Positions 53,775 through 63,975 of a stretch of 64,000 nucleotides of DNA are shown here, piece by piece. This DNA is from Patella vulgata. Its lineage: Eukaryota; Mollusca; Gastropoda; Patellidae. The notes below the pieces were generated by a model. The model had not been told where the DNA came from and searched no databases. It saw only the letters and a program-made list of their open reading frames with translations. A program made the translations under genes and the position numbers. The stretch is from the NCBI RefSeq assembly GCF_932274485.2, contig NC_065880.2:92948730-93012729 (forward strand). The letters are read 5' to 3'. The first letter of the stretch is position 1. Each line of letters starts with the position of its first letter.

Positions 53775-53882
53775 TGCTATTTTTATCTACCAATACGCTT
53801 GGTAGCATAACGACTTGCCACTGCCTGTTTCGACTAACATAAAAACTTCTTTCCCACCAAAATGATGTTTTTGACATCTGTT
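53775..53882 (-). pseudogene. RecQ-helicase motif I fragment, copy 2
   Basis: The minus strand encodes GKEVFMLVETGSGKSLCYQ followed by AYW and a stop. It keeps the Tyr of the RecQ signature that copy 1 has changed to His. The open frame runs from 53990 to 53787, but upstream of GKEVF it matches nothing known. The nucleotide match to copy 1 includes both the coding part and about 100 bp beyond it. Confidence 0.58.
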
Positions 53883-53890
53883 TGAGTGCA

Positions 53891-54114
53891 TGTCACTTCT
53901 TTCATAATAAATTTCTTGCAAGCCGCCATACGGAGGGTGGATTGAATATGTCATAAAGAATTGAACCACTTTGTAATGTAAGGATGTCAAGCATCAGGTT
54001 ATTTCGGAAATTCAAAATGTCAAATTCGTGATAATGCCTATGGGTAGGCAAATAAAGTCGGCCCCAATTTTTCCGGAAGACAACTCTTGTATCATTTATA
54101 TACGTATGACTATG
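53891..54114. other. Nothing recognised
   Basis: No coding or repeat signal. Confidence 0.4.
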
Positions 54115-54408
54115 TCACATTGGAGTCCGTTAAATCTTATTTTTAGAGAAAGAGAATTGGGCTTTAACGTCCACTCGACACAAACTAGGTCATTTCGAGA
54201 CTAACACGTGTTTCATTGGAGTCCATTAAATCTTATTTTTAGAGAAAGAGAATTGGGCTTTAACGTCCACTCGACACAAACTAGGTCATTTCGAGACTAA
54301 CACGTGTTTCATTGGAGTCCATTAAATCTTATTTTTAGAGAAAGAGAAATAGGGTTGAAAGTCATCTCGACACAATCTAGGTCATTTCGGGACTAACACG
54401 TGTTTCAT
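54115..54408 (-). repeat. 96-bp tandem triplication containing a SINE-A end
   Basis: The unit TTGGAGTCCRTTAAATCTTA, TTTTTAGAGAAAGAGAATTG, GGCTTTAACGTCCACTCG, GGTCATTTCGAGACTAACAC occurs at 54119, 54217 and 54313. The first two units are almost identical. The third has a diverged SINE part (GGTTGAAAGTCATCTCGAC). Confidence 0.92.
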
Positions 54409-54615
54409 TGAGTCAAGTGGCGTGATTTTGAATCGAACCCCCGCTTGAATGTTACAAGGAGTAGGATCGCCTGTCCGACCTCGTGGTTTTTCTCCGGGTC
54501 CTCTTGGTTTTTTTCCACTGATAATGACCCCCACGCGCAAGCAAATTATTGAAATAAAATTTAGTCCCGAAATGACCTAGCTTGTGTCGAGTGGACGTTA
54601 AACATCATTTCTCTA
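54405..54615 (+). mobile_element. SINE-A, headless
   Basis: Begins CATTGAGTCAAGTGGCGTGA and ends GTGGACGTTAAACATCATTTC. It is inverted relative to the preceding array. Confidence 0.87.
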
Positions 54616-54867
54616 TCTCGTTATTTCCGGTCGATGCTCAGCTGTATTTATGTAGATTGTGTTCCCTATTCAGATCATACTCCGGGAACTTCTGAAAATG
54701 TCCTGAGGGAACCCACCCTCTACCGGATGCTGCCACCACCATTGTTGTATGAGTCATTGATACGCTGCATCCTTGCGAATCTAGCCATAGTCAATATTTC
54801 AGGTATTAAAGATGACTATCGTATAGGGATCACGAAATCAGGATGTCCTTATCACAGAGCCTATAGA
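54616..54867. other. Nothing recognised
   Basis: The open frame 54634-54882 shows no known domain. Confidence 0.35.
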
Positions 54868-55085
54868 CGGGCCTGGCCATGACAGCTGTCTAGTTGTTCG
54901 GATGGGACGAAAAACTGAGGCCCCGCGTATACATTGGCATGCTCGTAAAAGATCCCTTGGTAGTTGAAATTCGATATAAGAGTAGGCCATAGTCCCTCAT
55001 AGCACACGGTATGGCGTATGCCCATCTTCATAAGCCCGGTCGGAACATAACACTAAGATGTTAAACCCATTTCATTTCATTTTCA
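54868..55085 (+). mobile_element. SINE-B, headless
   Basis: From GGCCTGGCCATGACAGCTG through ATATAAGAGTAGGCC to AACCCATTTCATTTCATTTT. The CGCCGCTGCCCGGGC segment is deleted. Confidence 0.88.
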
Positions 55086-55089
55086 TTTC

Positions 55090-55500
55090 ACAAAGCGTAG
55101 ATATTAACAATGATTTTGGCAACCTTGAATCCATGTACAGAACCAATCCGGTCTCAGCTCAGCGATATTACGAGGATTATTTATAATCAAAGTAACACTT
55201 CAATAAATTGTTGTTTAAAGATGTTAAGAGTTAAATCTACCTAATATATGGGTTTTCCCTGGCTTTAAATGTATTATTTGACATTTCAAACAGAAATCGA
55301 GTTAATTATATGAAACTAGCCCAATTTGTTTTCCTCTCGATTACAACGACAAAAGAAGCGTGAATTATGTAGAAATGTGTTTGGTTTTTTTTTTATTGGC
55401 TACGACGAATAATAAAATACTTCCATCAAAGCTGAATGCTGGTGAATTAAGGGCAATATTTCAAATATAATATTATCCATACATAATATTATCCATACAT
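55090..55500. other. Mostly unique; weak K2 resemblance
   Basis: TTTAAAGATGTTAAGAGTTAAATCTACC at 55217 vaguely resembles a K2 left end. ATAATATTATCCATAC is duplicated at 55475-55505. Confidence 0.35.
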
Positions 55501-55537
55501 AATCCATGCTAATATTCGTTGCAATCAAGGCAAAGAC

Positions 55538-55758
55538 CAATCTGATTAAAACACAGATCCTATTTCGTTTCGTTTTTATAGTTCAAAATTTCGTTTTACT
55601 TGTCTTTACTACACTAGGATCTGGAAGAGTTGTTATCATAGGCTCACTTGTCGCTCGTATGACCTCTGACGTGACAACCGGTCAGATCTTTATGTAGTGT
55701 AGGCCATCGAAAGTATAAAAAAACGAAACGAAATATAGATGTGTATTTAATTAGATTG
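55538..55758. mobile_element. MU MITE copy 3 with 9-bp target duplication
   Basis: 221 bp; ends CAATCTGATTAAAACACAG and (minus strand) CAATCTAATTAAATACACA. Flanked by an exact 9-bp duplication, GGCAAAGAC, at 55529-55537 and 55759-55767. The target is itself repeated nearby without the insertion (about 55775-55800 and 55945-55975), which confirms the boundaries. Duplication length and long inverted ends support a Mutator-like (MULE) origin. An internal deletion removed about 145 bp relative to 10640-11006. Confidence 0.92.
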
Positions 55759-55769
55759 GGCAAAGACAA

Positions 55770-56060
55770 TGGGTCGTTGTAATCGAGGCAAAGACAATCT
55801 AGAGTTGAGGAGAGTAAGACCAAATGACCTACATACGTTACTTCCGGATTTTAATCATTAATATACAGCTGGAAGAAAGTTGAATGCATTATGATATAGT
55901 GAATCAAAACAAAAATTCAAAATATATACATAATCCACGTCTATATTCGTTGTAATCGAAGCAAGGACGATCTAAGCTGGGGGTATCAAGACCAAATGAT
56001 ACACATACGTCACTTCCGGATTTTAGATGTAGTTGATTATTTAAAAATATGTTTGTATAT
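55770..56060 (+). repeat. Local repeat, two copies with ACTTCCGG core
   Basis: TTGTAATCGAGGCAAAGACA, then GACCAAATGAYMYACATACG and TYACTTCCGGATTTTA, occur at about 55775-55870 and 55945-56050. Two shorter relatives lie at 57555-57640 and 57725-57790. Confidence 0.85.
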
Positions 56061-56189
56061 ATTCTATTTATTTGGTTTGACCATAAAAAAATAATCCACC
56101 AGAGAGGAAGTTGGTCTAATGCAAATATAATGGGGGCCGTATCCATTCGACTGGCGAAAATGCGCGAGGAAACAGCGAGGAAACGGCGC

Positions 56190-56580
56190 AAAAACGCGTA
56201 CATTTACTTAAATAACAAAGCACTATTATGTAATATTCCTATACCACGGAAAGTGTTATTGACTTAGATAACAGAACACTATAATACAATATTCCTACAC
56301 CGAGTAAATAACATTATAACGATTATATAATATTCCTATAACATTCGAGGTTTATTTACTTCAAGTAAATACTGTACCATTATTATGTAATGTTTTTACA
56401 TCATGTATTTATTTACTTAAGTAAATAACCTAACACGATTATATAAGATTTCTATATACCGCAGCGAGTATTATTTGTCTGAAGATCACTACTAGTATGT
56501 AATACGTTCCAACAATAATTATTATGTTTAAACTAGCAGATCAATATTATATTATATTCCTATATAGCACTAGCTACGAG
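56190..56580. repeat. Degenerate AT-rich minisatellite with ATTCCTATACC core
   Basis: Units of about 50-60 bp carry GTAAATAAC, ACTATTATGTAATATTCC and TATACC(R)CGG-like cores. The regular 46-bp array at 57205-57465 shares the ATATTCCTATATACCACGG core. Confidence 0.65.
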
Positions 56581-57204
56581 AACGTAGCTAAAAACGTTGA
56601 GATATACTGATGTGTTTGTTTTTAGCTACGATTGGATGTCTTTAGTTCCAAGTGGCAAACTCAATTTCTTTATTAATGCAGGTAACATCTTTAAAATAAG
56701 ATAAGTTTATGCTATTGTGATTAATTAAACTTACAGAGGCCAATGTAGTGGTCTAATTGTCGTCTAACTCCAAATATTCACGTTTAAATTAATGAAGCGT
56801 TGTTTTTGTCTGACATTCACCGCCATCGAAATCCATTCATAGTTACAGTGCTTTAGATTGCCCTTTCGATTGACTGTTATAAAAGCCTTATAATGACAGC
56901 GTATCGTTTAAAAAGATGGCGGTCTTAGTAATGGCTTAACGCCTCGATTTTAAAAACGACGATTTGTACCCGTTTCAGGTAGGATTATATGCTTAATTGT
57001 AGTTGGATGTGGCAGAAATATTATAAATAACAATAATCAATCGTTGTTTTAATGAAAACTATTGTCAATTTTGTTTACAAATGCCGGGTGCGAATCGCTC
57101 CCGCATGTGCTACGTTGAAGTTAATAGCATCAACTCTTATCTCGAAACACGGAGGGTTGAGAGATAAGATTTGTTATCTAATATAGCACAACAGTCGTCA
57201 GATC
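56581..57204. other. Unique DNA, nothing recognised
   Basis: No coding or repeat signal. Confidence 0.4.
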
Positions 57205-57465
57205 ACAGTCATGTTATCTGCCTATATACCAAGGTGGTAAATATCTACCAACAGCCATGTTATATTCCTATATACCACGGTGGTAAATATCTAACAAGTC
57301 ATGGTATATTCCTATATACCACGGCGGTAAATATCTAACAACAACCATGTTATATGTCTATATACCACGGTGGTAAATATCTACCAACAGCCATGTTATA
57401 TTCCTATATACCACGGTGGTAAATATCTAACAGCAGCCATGTTATATTCCTATATACCACGGCGG
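57205..57465. repeat. 46-bp minisatellite, 6 copies
   Basis: CCATGTTATATTCCTATATA then CCACGGTGGTAAATATCTAA, with starts at 57211, 57257, 57301, 57347, 57393 and 57439. The CCACGGTGG core is a short palindrome. Confidence 0.93.
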
Positions 57466-57554
57466 GTGTTAAATACCGATCTTGTTGTTATCGAAAACAA
57501 TTACCCGATCCCTGATATATAGTCAAAGTGGAGACAATAGTGGGTGGGGCGATT

Positions 57555-57790
57555 TAAGTTAGATGATCCACATACGGCACTTCCGGCTTGTCCGCTTTGA
57601 AACTGTATTATTGAAAATGTGTTTGTATGGAATGGTTTTCTTTACAGCAAAGACCCACACAGTCCGAAAAAAAAGTTTTTGCTTGAACGTGTATAAACAA
57701 CTGTGTATTTGTATATTACTTAAGGCTAGATGATCTTCATACGTCACTTCCGGCAATTAATCATTTATGAAAATGATACGTTTGCATGGA
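57555..57790 (+). repeat. Two short relatives of the 55.8-kb local repeat
   Basis: AGATGATCCACATACGGCAC followed by TTCCGG, and AGATGATCTTCATACGTCAC followed by TTCCGG. In both, ATGAAAATG/TGAAAATGTG and GTTTGCATGGA/GTTTGTATGGA come soon after. Confidence 0.78.
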
Positions 57791-57799
57791 AGTGTAATA

Positions 57800-58199
57800 A
57801 TAGTTGTGTATTTGTAAAATATTTTAAAATATATTTACCAACGAATTATGATATCTGTGTTATTGTATATCAACATTTATATTAGGTCAATATTTAAATT
57901 AATTACATCTGTGTGTATATACACTGCGTAGCTTTTGTATTTATCAAAACATTATCTTTGAAAATAAGGGAGTGTTCACTTATATATGTCGAGCTTTCTT
58001 CTCATCTTTGGTTATTGTCGTACTTATAATGATGGGGTACGCCACATTCATTTGTGTCGGCATAGCCTTTGTCACCAAGACAACTGATAGTGACGTAGAT
58101 GTTAGTGACGTAGACTAAGCTGGCTAAAAATACGCCTTATTATCAAGGTTCTGTGTCAACATTTGTCGTCATAGTTATGTCTGTAATTCCCGATCTTTT
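57800..58199. other. Unique DNA with a short hydrophobic open frame
   Basis: A plus-strand frame of about 70 codons ends at about 58118 and includes a hydrophobic stretch (IVVLIMMGYATFICVGIAFV) before an acidic tail. It has no early start codon and no splice evidence. I do not call it a gene. Confidence 0.3.
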
Positions 58200-58211
58200 A
58201 TGACCGTATGA

Positions 58212-58470
58212 GAGAGAGGGGGGGGGGGGGGGTAACGTCCACTCGACACAAAACTAAGTCATTTCGGGATTAACACATGGTTCAATTTTATTTCAATAAT
58301 TCGCTTGCGCGTAGGAGCAAATCGGGGACCCGGATAAAACCCATGAGGTTGGACAGGCGACCCCAATCCCCGTCACGTACAACCGGGGAATCGAAACCAC
58401 GCCAGTTGACTCAATGACAGACCTTATGGTACAGCGCGCACGTGCTAACCATTCGGCCATCAAACCCCCC
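58212..58470 (-). mobile_element. SINE-A, near full length
   Basis: The tail has become a G run. The central block is shortened (GTAGGAGCAAATCGGGGACC). The head is intact. Target duplication ATGMCCGTATGA, 12 bp with one mismatch, at 58200-58211 and 58471-58482. Confidence 0.93.
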
Positions 58471-58585
58471 ATGCCCGTATGAAATGGTCTGGAAAGTAAG
58501 CTGATATCATATAAGTGGGCTAACGCTAGAAGGCCGTTAATAGATGTCGCCTGCGCAACATCGTGGTCCCCAAGTACAGGCCAGC

Positions 58586-58645
58586 TATATGTTAGTCCCG
58601 AAATGGCCTACTTTGTGTATATATATAGTGGACGTTAAACACCAT
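58586..58645 (+). mobile_element. SINE-A 3' end scrap
   Basis: ATATGTTAGTCCCGAAATGG to GTGGACGTTAAACACC, with a TATATATA insertion. Confidence 0.7.
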
Positions 58646-58770
58646 CTTGTAGGCGAATGGTTTAAATACACAACAATAGCAATTTGGACACGCATGTCGT
58701 AAATTAATAAGACCAAGGAACATGCTTAATATGGCGGATTATACAAAGGTGCCGATATAATGACAACATC

Positions 58771-58979
58771 CAATCTGATTAAAACAGAGAGAGAGAGAGA
58801 GAAATGGGGTTTAACGTCCATTCGACACAAACTATGTCATTTCGGGACTAACACATGGTTCCTCCGGTTTCCTCCCATTGCTATAGACCCCTACGCGCAA
58901 GGAAATTATTTTTAAAAAAAATTTGAACCATATGTTAGTCCCGAAAAGAGCTGGTTTGTGTCGCGTGGGCGTTTAAACC

Positions 58980-59021
<42 letters not shown>

Positions 59022-59022
59022 T
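58771..59022. mobile_element. MU MITE end plus two opposed SINE-A pieces
   Basis: CAATCTGATTAAAACA (58771-58786) is the outer end of a MU MITE. It passes straight into a (GA)n-tailed minus-strand SINE-A 3' piece (58787-58858), then a plus-strand SINE-A 3' half with (CT)n (58859-59022). The rest of the MITE is absent. Confidence 0.75.
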
Positions 59023-59470
59023 TCTGGCAATGTTACGAAAAGCGAAGACATTCCCAATGAGATGTTTTAAAACAAAAGGTAATTATATAAAAACCATATT
59101 TTTCCTTGATCAAAGGACGCCATTGTTTCCTCGGGTTGTATCTATACTCTAGTTACACGCTACATTAGATTAATGCACATTGGTTTTCTTTTTGAATTCT
59201 GTATTTTAGCCATCGGCTGTTATCGACAAGCGGAAGAATCAAACATAGTGTCATTAACTGCCATGATTGAAAGTGAATCGGATTAAGGATATATCGGGTT
59301 ACAAGTCGGCGAGTAAAATTCACAGAGAACAGAATACGACACGAAAGCCCCGTCGGCTTTTGCTACTCGATTAGGGGAGATTAAAAAGGAGTAACGAACT
59401 AAACCCATGTATTATCTTTCGCTCAGTAATATGCAGTAATTGTATTCCATAGAATTGAAACCTGTCATTG
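59023..59470. other. Unique DNA, nothing recognised
   Basis: No coding or repeat signal. Confidence 0.4.
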
Positions 59471-59727
59471 AAAGAGAGAGAAATGGGGTTTAAGGTCCAC
59501 TCGACACAAACTAGGTCATTTCGGGACTAACATATGGTTCAATTTTATTTCAATAATTCGCTTGCGTGTAGGGGTCTTTAGCAATGGGAGAAAACCCACG
59601 AGGTTGGACAGGCGACCCTACTCCTTGTCACGTACAACCGGGGAATCGAAACCACGCCAGTTGCCTCAATGACAGGCCTTATGATACAACGCGCAAGCGC
59701 TAGCCATTCGGTCATCCAACCCCCCTA
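59471..59727 (-). mobile_element. SINE-A, near full length
   Basis: GAAAGAGAGAGAAATGGGG tail, central block missing GGAGGAAACCGGAGGACCCG, B box and head close to consensus. Confidence 0.92.
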
Positions 59728-59976
59728 AAAGAGGAAAGCTGACAGTCGGAACTGTCCGGGAATGATCTTTGATTGGTGGAACAGTTTAAAGCTGTTGAAT
59801 TATCGTTGATTTCTTTCACTTCCGGACATGCGTATGACTACCAACTAGCTGTTCTCGTGTAACATATTTTGAAATATAAAATTTCTGTACACGTGAGATA
59901 TACTTAGGTAAAATTTCTGCAAGGGGACTAACATACCAACAATTACTGTACATTGTCAGGACATTTGTTTACGAAA
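59728..59976. other. Nothing recognised
   Basis: Contains one isolated CACTTCCGGAC near 59818, otherwise featureless. Confidence 0.35.
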
Positions 59977-60336
59977 TGAAGAGTCCAGGGGAAGAACGAT
60001 CTAAGTCACATTTTTGTCTTTTTGCATAAAAGGCAAAACAGACTTTTGGACGAGAACAGAACAACGAGTAGGTCTAATTACAACATCAAAATAATGTTTA
60101 TTACGAATCATAATTACCAGTAAAACTGACTTACACTTTTCAGGCAAATAAAGGTTAAAATAAAGGGTATTTGCCTGGGAGGCCATTTCAGAAGGGCCTT
60201 GGTTCGATGTGACTCCGGTCGTTTCTACCTGAAATTAATTGTTCCACGGAAAGCTTATACAATTTGCTACCAGATGGCGCATTAAGTGGGGTTCATTGGA
60301 AAAGTGACTTAGATCGTTCTTCCCCGTGGTTCTTCA
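59977..60336. mobile_element. Q-type MITE copy 2
   Basis: 360 bp, the same length as 26794-27153 and inverted relative to it. Ends TGAAGAGTCCAGGGGAAGAA and (minus strand) TGAAGAACCACGGGGAAGAA, with GATCTAAGTCAC inside both. No target duplication is clear. Open frame 60001-60186 lies inside and is not a gene. Confidence 0.88.
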
Positions 60337-60669
60337 AATATTGCTGTACGTGGGACTCAGGTTACGAGCAATTCTTGTACACGGGGACTGGATAATCACA
60401 ACGGAACATAAGAAGATTTATGCCATCCAACCAATGGAATAATTCATGGCATATTTGATTAACCAATACCCGAAGCTAGATCCTAGACGCGACAATGTTA
60501 TGGGAGAAATCCGGTCTGGAAAACGGCGCTAAGACCTACTTCCTCCTGCACAACTGGCAAGGCGAGAGCGGTGTGGTTAACCCTTAGGGTCTGTCTGACA
60601 AAACTCACCCCACCCCACCCAAACCCACCATGTAAGTAATGAATGTAAATCAAAACTCCATTTGAAGGT
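60337..60669. other. Mostly unique
   Basis: No coding signal. TCCATTTGAAGGT at its end (60657-60669) is the left target duplication of the next SINE. Confidence 0.4.
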
Positions 60670-60980
60670 GGGGGCGGGGGAGGGGGAATGGCCGAATGGT
60701 AAGCACGTGCGCGCTGTATCATAAGGTCTATCATTGAGTCAACTGGAGTGGTTTCGAATCCCCGGTTGTACGTGACAAGGAATAGGGTCGCCTGTCCAAC
60801 CTCTTGGGATTTCTCCGGGTCCTCCGGTTTCCTCACATAACTAAAGACCCATACGCGCAAGCGAATTATTGAAATAAAATTGAACCATGTGTTAGTCTCT
60901 AAATGACCTAGTTTGTGTCGAGTGGACGTTAAACCCCATCTCTCTCCCTCTCCCTCTCTCTATCTTTCTCTCTCTCTCTC
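60670..60980 (+). mobile_element. SINE-A, full length
   Basis: A G-rich leader, A box TGGCCGAATGGTAAGC, B box GGTTTCGAATCCCC, central block, GTCGAGTGGACGTTAAACC and CT/CCCT tail. Target duplication TCCATWTGAAGGT, 13 bp with one mismatch, at 60657-60669 and 60981-60993. Confidence 0.95.
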
Positions 60981-60993
60981 TCCATATGAAGGT

Positions 60994-61359
60994 AAACCTC
61001 CCAAAGTTCAAAGTTCTGAGAAAATGTTTCATAAAGAAGAATATACAATACTTTGTAAATATTAAAGTTGAAAATGTTCATGTATACTGATTATATGCTT
61101 ATATTGTTTTTATCTAACATAATAAAACAAGGCCTAATATTTGTTCAGACAAATCTGCTAAATAAATTAAATACTGATAAATCTATTGGTTTGTTGTGTT
61201 TCATGTGATACACGTCTAGTCACCATTGAAATACATGTATTGTTTTATCAGAGATCCAATCTACCTGTATTCCACTTGGATAATTCAATAATTATTTGAG
61301 GAGAAATACGATCTGATGTATCACGTCAATAATCGATAAACACGTTACCAATCCAATAG
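60994..61359. other. Unique AT-rich DNA, nothing recognised
   Basis: No coding or repeat signal. Confidence 0.4.
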
Positions 61360-61680
61360 AATGACATTTTACATGACGTCATAATTATTATTCGATCCTT
61401 CTGAGACTAACATATGGTTACATTTTACATGACGTCATAATAATTCTGAGACTAACATATGGTTGCATTTTACATGGCGTCATACTGAGACTAACATATG
61501 GTTACATTTTACATGACGTCATAATAATTCTGAGACTAACATATGGTTACATTTTACATTACGTCATAATACTTCTGAGACTAACATATGGTTACATTTT
61601 ATATAACGTCATAATAATTCAGAGACTAACATTTGGTTACATTTTACATAACGTCATAATAATTCTGAGACTAACATTTG
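61360..61680. repeat. 45-bp minisatellite, about 7 copies, with CRE-like core
   Basis: GAGACTAACATATGGTTACA then TTTTACATGACGTCATAATA, with starts at 61403, 61448, 61487, 61532, 61577, 61622 and 61667 (45 bp, one of 39). Three units keep TGACGTCA, the palindromic CREB/ATF site, and others vary it. GACTAACATATGGTT with ATTTTA is also a stretch of SINE-A read on the minus strand. Confidence 0.93.
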
Positions 61681-61689
61681 GCCATGATT

Positions 61690-61810
61690 CTTTTACGCGA
61701 ACATGCGCATTTTGGCGGTCAATGGCGTTTCTGCCTACCCTTCGTCGAATTCCACTTGCCAAAAGGGGGGTGGGGGTGTCTATTACGTGCACCCCAATGT
61801 ATAAACAGGT
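61690..61810 (-). mobile_element. SINE-B fragment, diverged
   Basis: TACCCTTCGTCGAATTCCAC, TTGCCAAAAGG and TATTACGTGCACCCCAATGT follow SINE-B block order, with a G-rich insertion. Confidence 0.6.
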
Positions 61811-62284
61811 GGACATTCAGAAATGGAACAATTAATTATACGTTAGTTTAATACAGTATTTAATGCAAAAGATATGGTGTACCCCATGGTTTAGCTTTTT
61901 GGCCCCATATTGGTGTAATGCCAGCCTTTAGTATAAAACCATAGTATAGATTATATTTTCTTACCCATGAATCACCAATCAACCAGATCAGAATTGATCA
62001 TTTATTATGCTACGTTATATGTAATTTTTTGCAAAAGGAAAAGATGAGCATAAGTCAATCTACAGAGAGTAATTTCTGACTGACCATCAAACGGGAACGT
62101 CATCGTAGCCATATTGGAATGGTAACTTTATATTAAAAATCGAAGTCTAACAATCGATGCACAATTGTCCAAAGAACACGCGGGTCCAGTTTCATGTCGA
62201 TCATACTCGAATTGGCAACTTCCGGGTATCTCTCAAATAGGCCTATTGGCAAATGCTATAGTGCGGACAAGAAAGCTGAAATAT
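61811..62284. other. Unique DNA, nothing recognised
   Basis: No coding or repeat signal. Confidence 0.4.
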
Positions 62285-62410
62285 AATAAGAAACAAATTG
62301 GGTTTGACGTCCACGCAATCTAGGTTAGTTAGGGGCTAATAAACAGTATATATATATTATTTTACTGAGCGCAGAAAACCCGCGAGATTATTGTCAAATG
62401 GGCGAATTAC
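62285..62410 (-). mobile_element. SINE-A, old and degraded
   Basis: AATTGGGTTTGACGTCCACG, AATCTAGGTTAGTTAGGGGC and GAAAACCCGCGAGATTATTG keep the order of SINE-A. Most of the head is lost. Confidence 0.55.
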
Positions 62411-62419
62411 GACACAAAT

Positions 62420-62710
62420 AAAAATGGGGTTTAACGACTTCAACCGGGGTAATGCGATATATATATAGTGTTCAATGAATGTTTGCCCGGACAGCGGCGG
62501 CATTACGGGCAAATCTTATTTCGAATGCCAACTGTCAATGGTTCCTTTACGTGCCCGCTAATGTTTACAACGGACCTTGTTTGCATGCCCTACCAGAAGG
62601 GCTAGACACTGTTCCTTGTCAGCAACCATAACCCACCCTACCCGTCGCCTCGGCCTGCACCGTTGATATGGTGAAACCTCGCCGGACAATCCTGATAGAC
62701 TTTACCCATA
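62420..62710 (-). mobile_element. SINE-B, old
   Basis: AATGGGGTTTAACGACTTC, GCCCGGACAGCGGCGG, GCCAACTGTCAATGGTTCC and GAAACCTCGCCGGACAATCC are recognisable. It contains a CCCACCCTACCCGTCGCC insertion, and the head is missing. Confidence 0.72.
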
Positions 62711-63104
62711 AACGTTAATATATCGTCTCCTGCTAATGATATAACCCTTACGATGTTTTTGATTTTCAAATGTGTTTACCAAGTCAAAGGATTAACCTTT
62801 TAAAACCCATACAAAATACATTAGATGACGCTTAAGCTGCAATCCCCAGATATTGGATGTTTATCGTTTGTTATTTCAAATTTAAATGTCATTACAAAAA
62901 TATTTGACTGCAAAATGGTTTTTAATGTACGAATCGTGACCAACTGAGATTTGTGTAGAATTATCTTTACATTACTGTGACACGGGAAACAGCATTGTTT
63001 GTGTTATTGTTGTAAACAGCTTTTGTTAATGACAGCTGGGGGACACCCTTGTCATCAACAATGTCTGCCTATATTAAAGTTCGTTTATTTAGATAGAAAT
63101 GATA
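62711..63104. other. AT-rich, nothing recognised
   Basis: No coding or repeat signal. Confidence 0.4.
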
Positions 63105-63290
63105 TAAAATGGGGCTCCATTGTCCTTTTCAGCAACCATCGGGCATCCCCCTTGAAGTGTGCTATGAGGTAAATAATGTCCGGATAACCGCTCCACGGTG
63201 GCTAAGTGGGTGAGACGTTTGCTCGCTAGCATGCAGGTCGCCTGTTCGATCTTTGCATTGGCCGAGAAAGTTCATCGCCATTTTCAATGT
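63105..63290. mobile_element. Two opposed SINE-B pieces
   Basis: A degraded minus-strand 3' piece (63105-63185) is followed by a plus-strand head (63187-63290) with A box CCACGGTGGCTAAGTGGG and B box CCTGTTCGATCTTTGC, then GAGAAAGTTCATCG. Confidence 0.72.
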
Positions 63291-63312
63291 TCTTTTAGAT
63301 TGGCGATCTTAA

Positions 63313-63975
63313 AGGACAATATTGGTGCCAGTCATAGTCACATATGTGATAGAACTAATTAAACACGTTCCAAATATAATTTCAACACAGAGATCATTGC
63401 TACGATAGCTGAGTAATACAGGTTTTCTGAATCGGAAGTGACGAACGCCAAAGGAAAACACGAGACATCTCTCTATATAACTGACTGATGTGACGAGTGA
63501 TAACGGATGAACGGGCGAATTTCTGCTCACTAATAATTCCTTCGAAGACCAAAAGTTGTTGTGTGAGACTGTGCGAGGATATCTGACAATTCATAGAAAG
63601 AACACGAAAGAAAAACAGAAAAAGTCCGTGCGTTACCATGTTTTTATAAGGTATAGAATGAATATAAACAAGGGAATGTACGGACTATTTCTATTTTTCT
63701 CGTGTTCCCTTATCTAATGACATTCAATTATTTTATTGAATTGTCAGGTATATCCTCTTACAGTCCCATATAAAAGTTTTGGTCTTCGAGGGAATTATTA
63801 GTGAGAAGAAATTCGGCCGTGTATCTGTTATAACTCGTCACATCAGTCACTTCCGATTCAGGAAACCTGTATTACTCAGCTATCGTAGCAATGATCTCTG
63901 TGTTAAAATTATATTTGGAATATGTTTAACCAGCTCTATCACATATGTGATAATGACGGGCACCAATATTGTCCT
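63313..63975. mobile_element. K3 TTAA-type long palindromic element
   Basis: 663 bp between TTAA at 63309-63312 and 63976-63979. The arms are about 210-250 bp each (63313-63560 and 63772-63975) and complementary apart from a segment of about 30 bp present only in the left arm. Landmarks are AGGACAATATTGGTGCC, TCACATATGTGATA, CAGAGATCATTGCTACGATA and CACTAATAATTCC. The single-stranded loop is about 210 bp. The open frames in both arms mirror one another and are not genes. Confidence 0.88.

Noticed and set aside
56049-56267. 72-residue frame with a basic KMREETARKRRKNA segment
   Set aside because: It overlaps the start of an AT-rich minisatellite and has no recognisable domain. Chance is the simpler explanation.
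57900-58118. Plus-strand frame of about 70 codons with a hydrophobic stretch
   Set aside because: No upstream start codon, no convincing splice sites and no family resemblance. Frames of this length are expected by chance in 64 kb.
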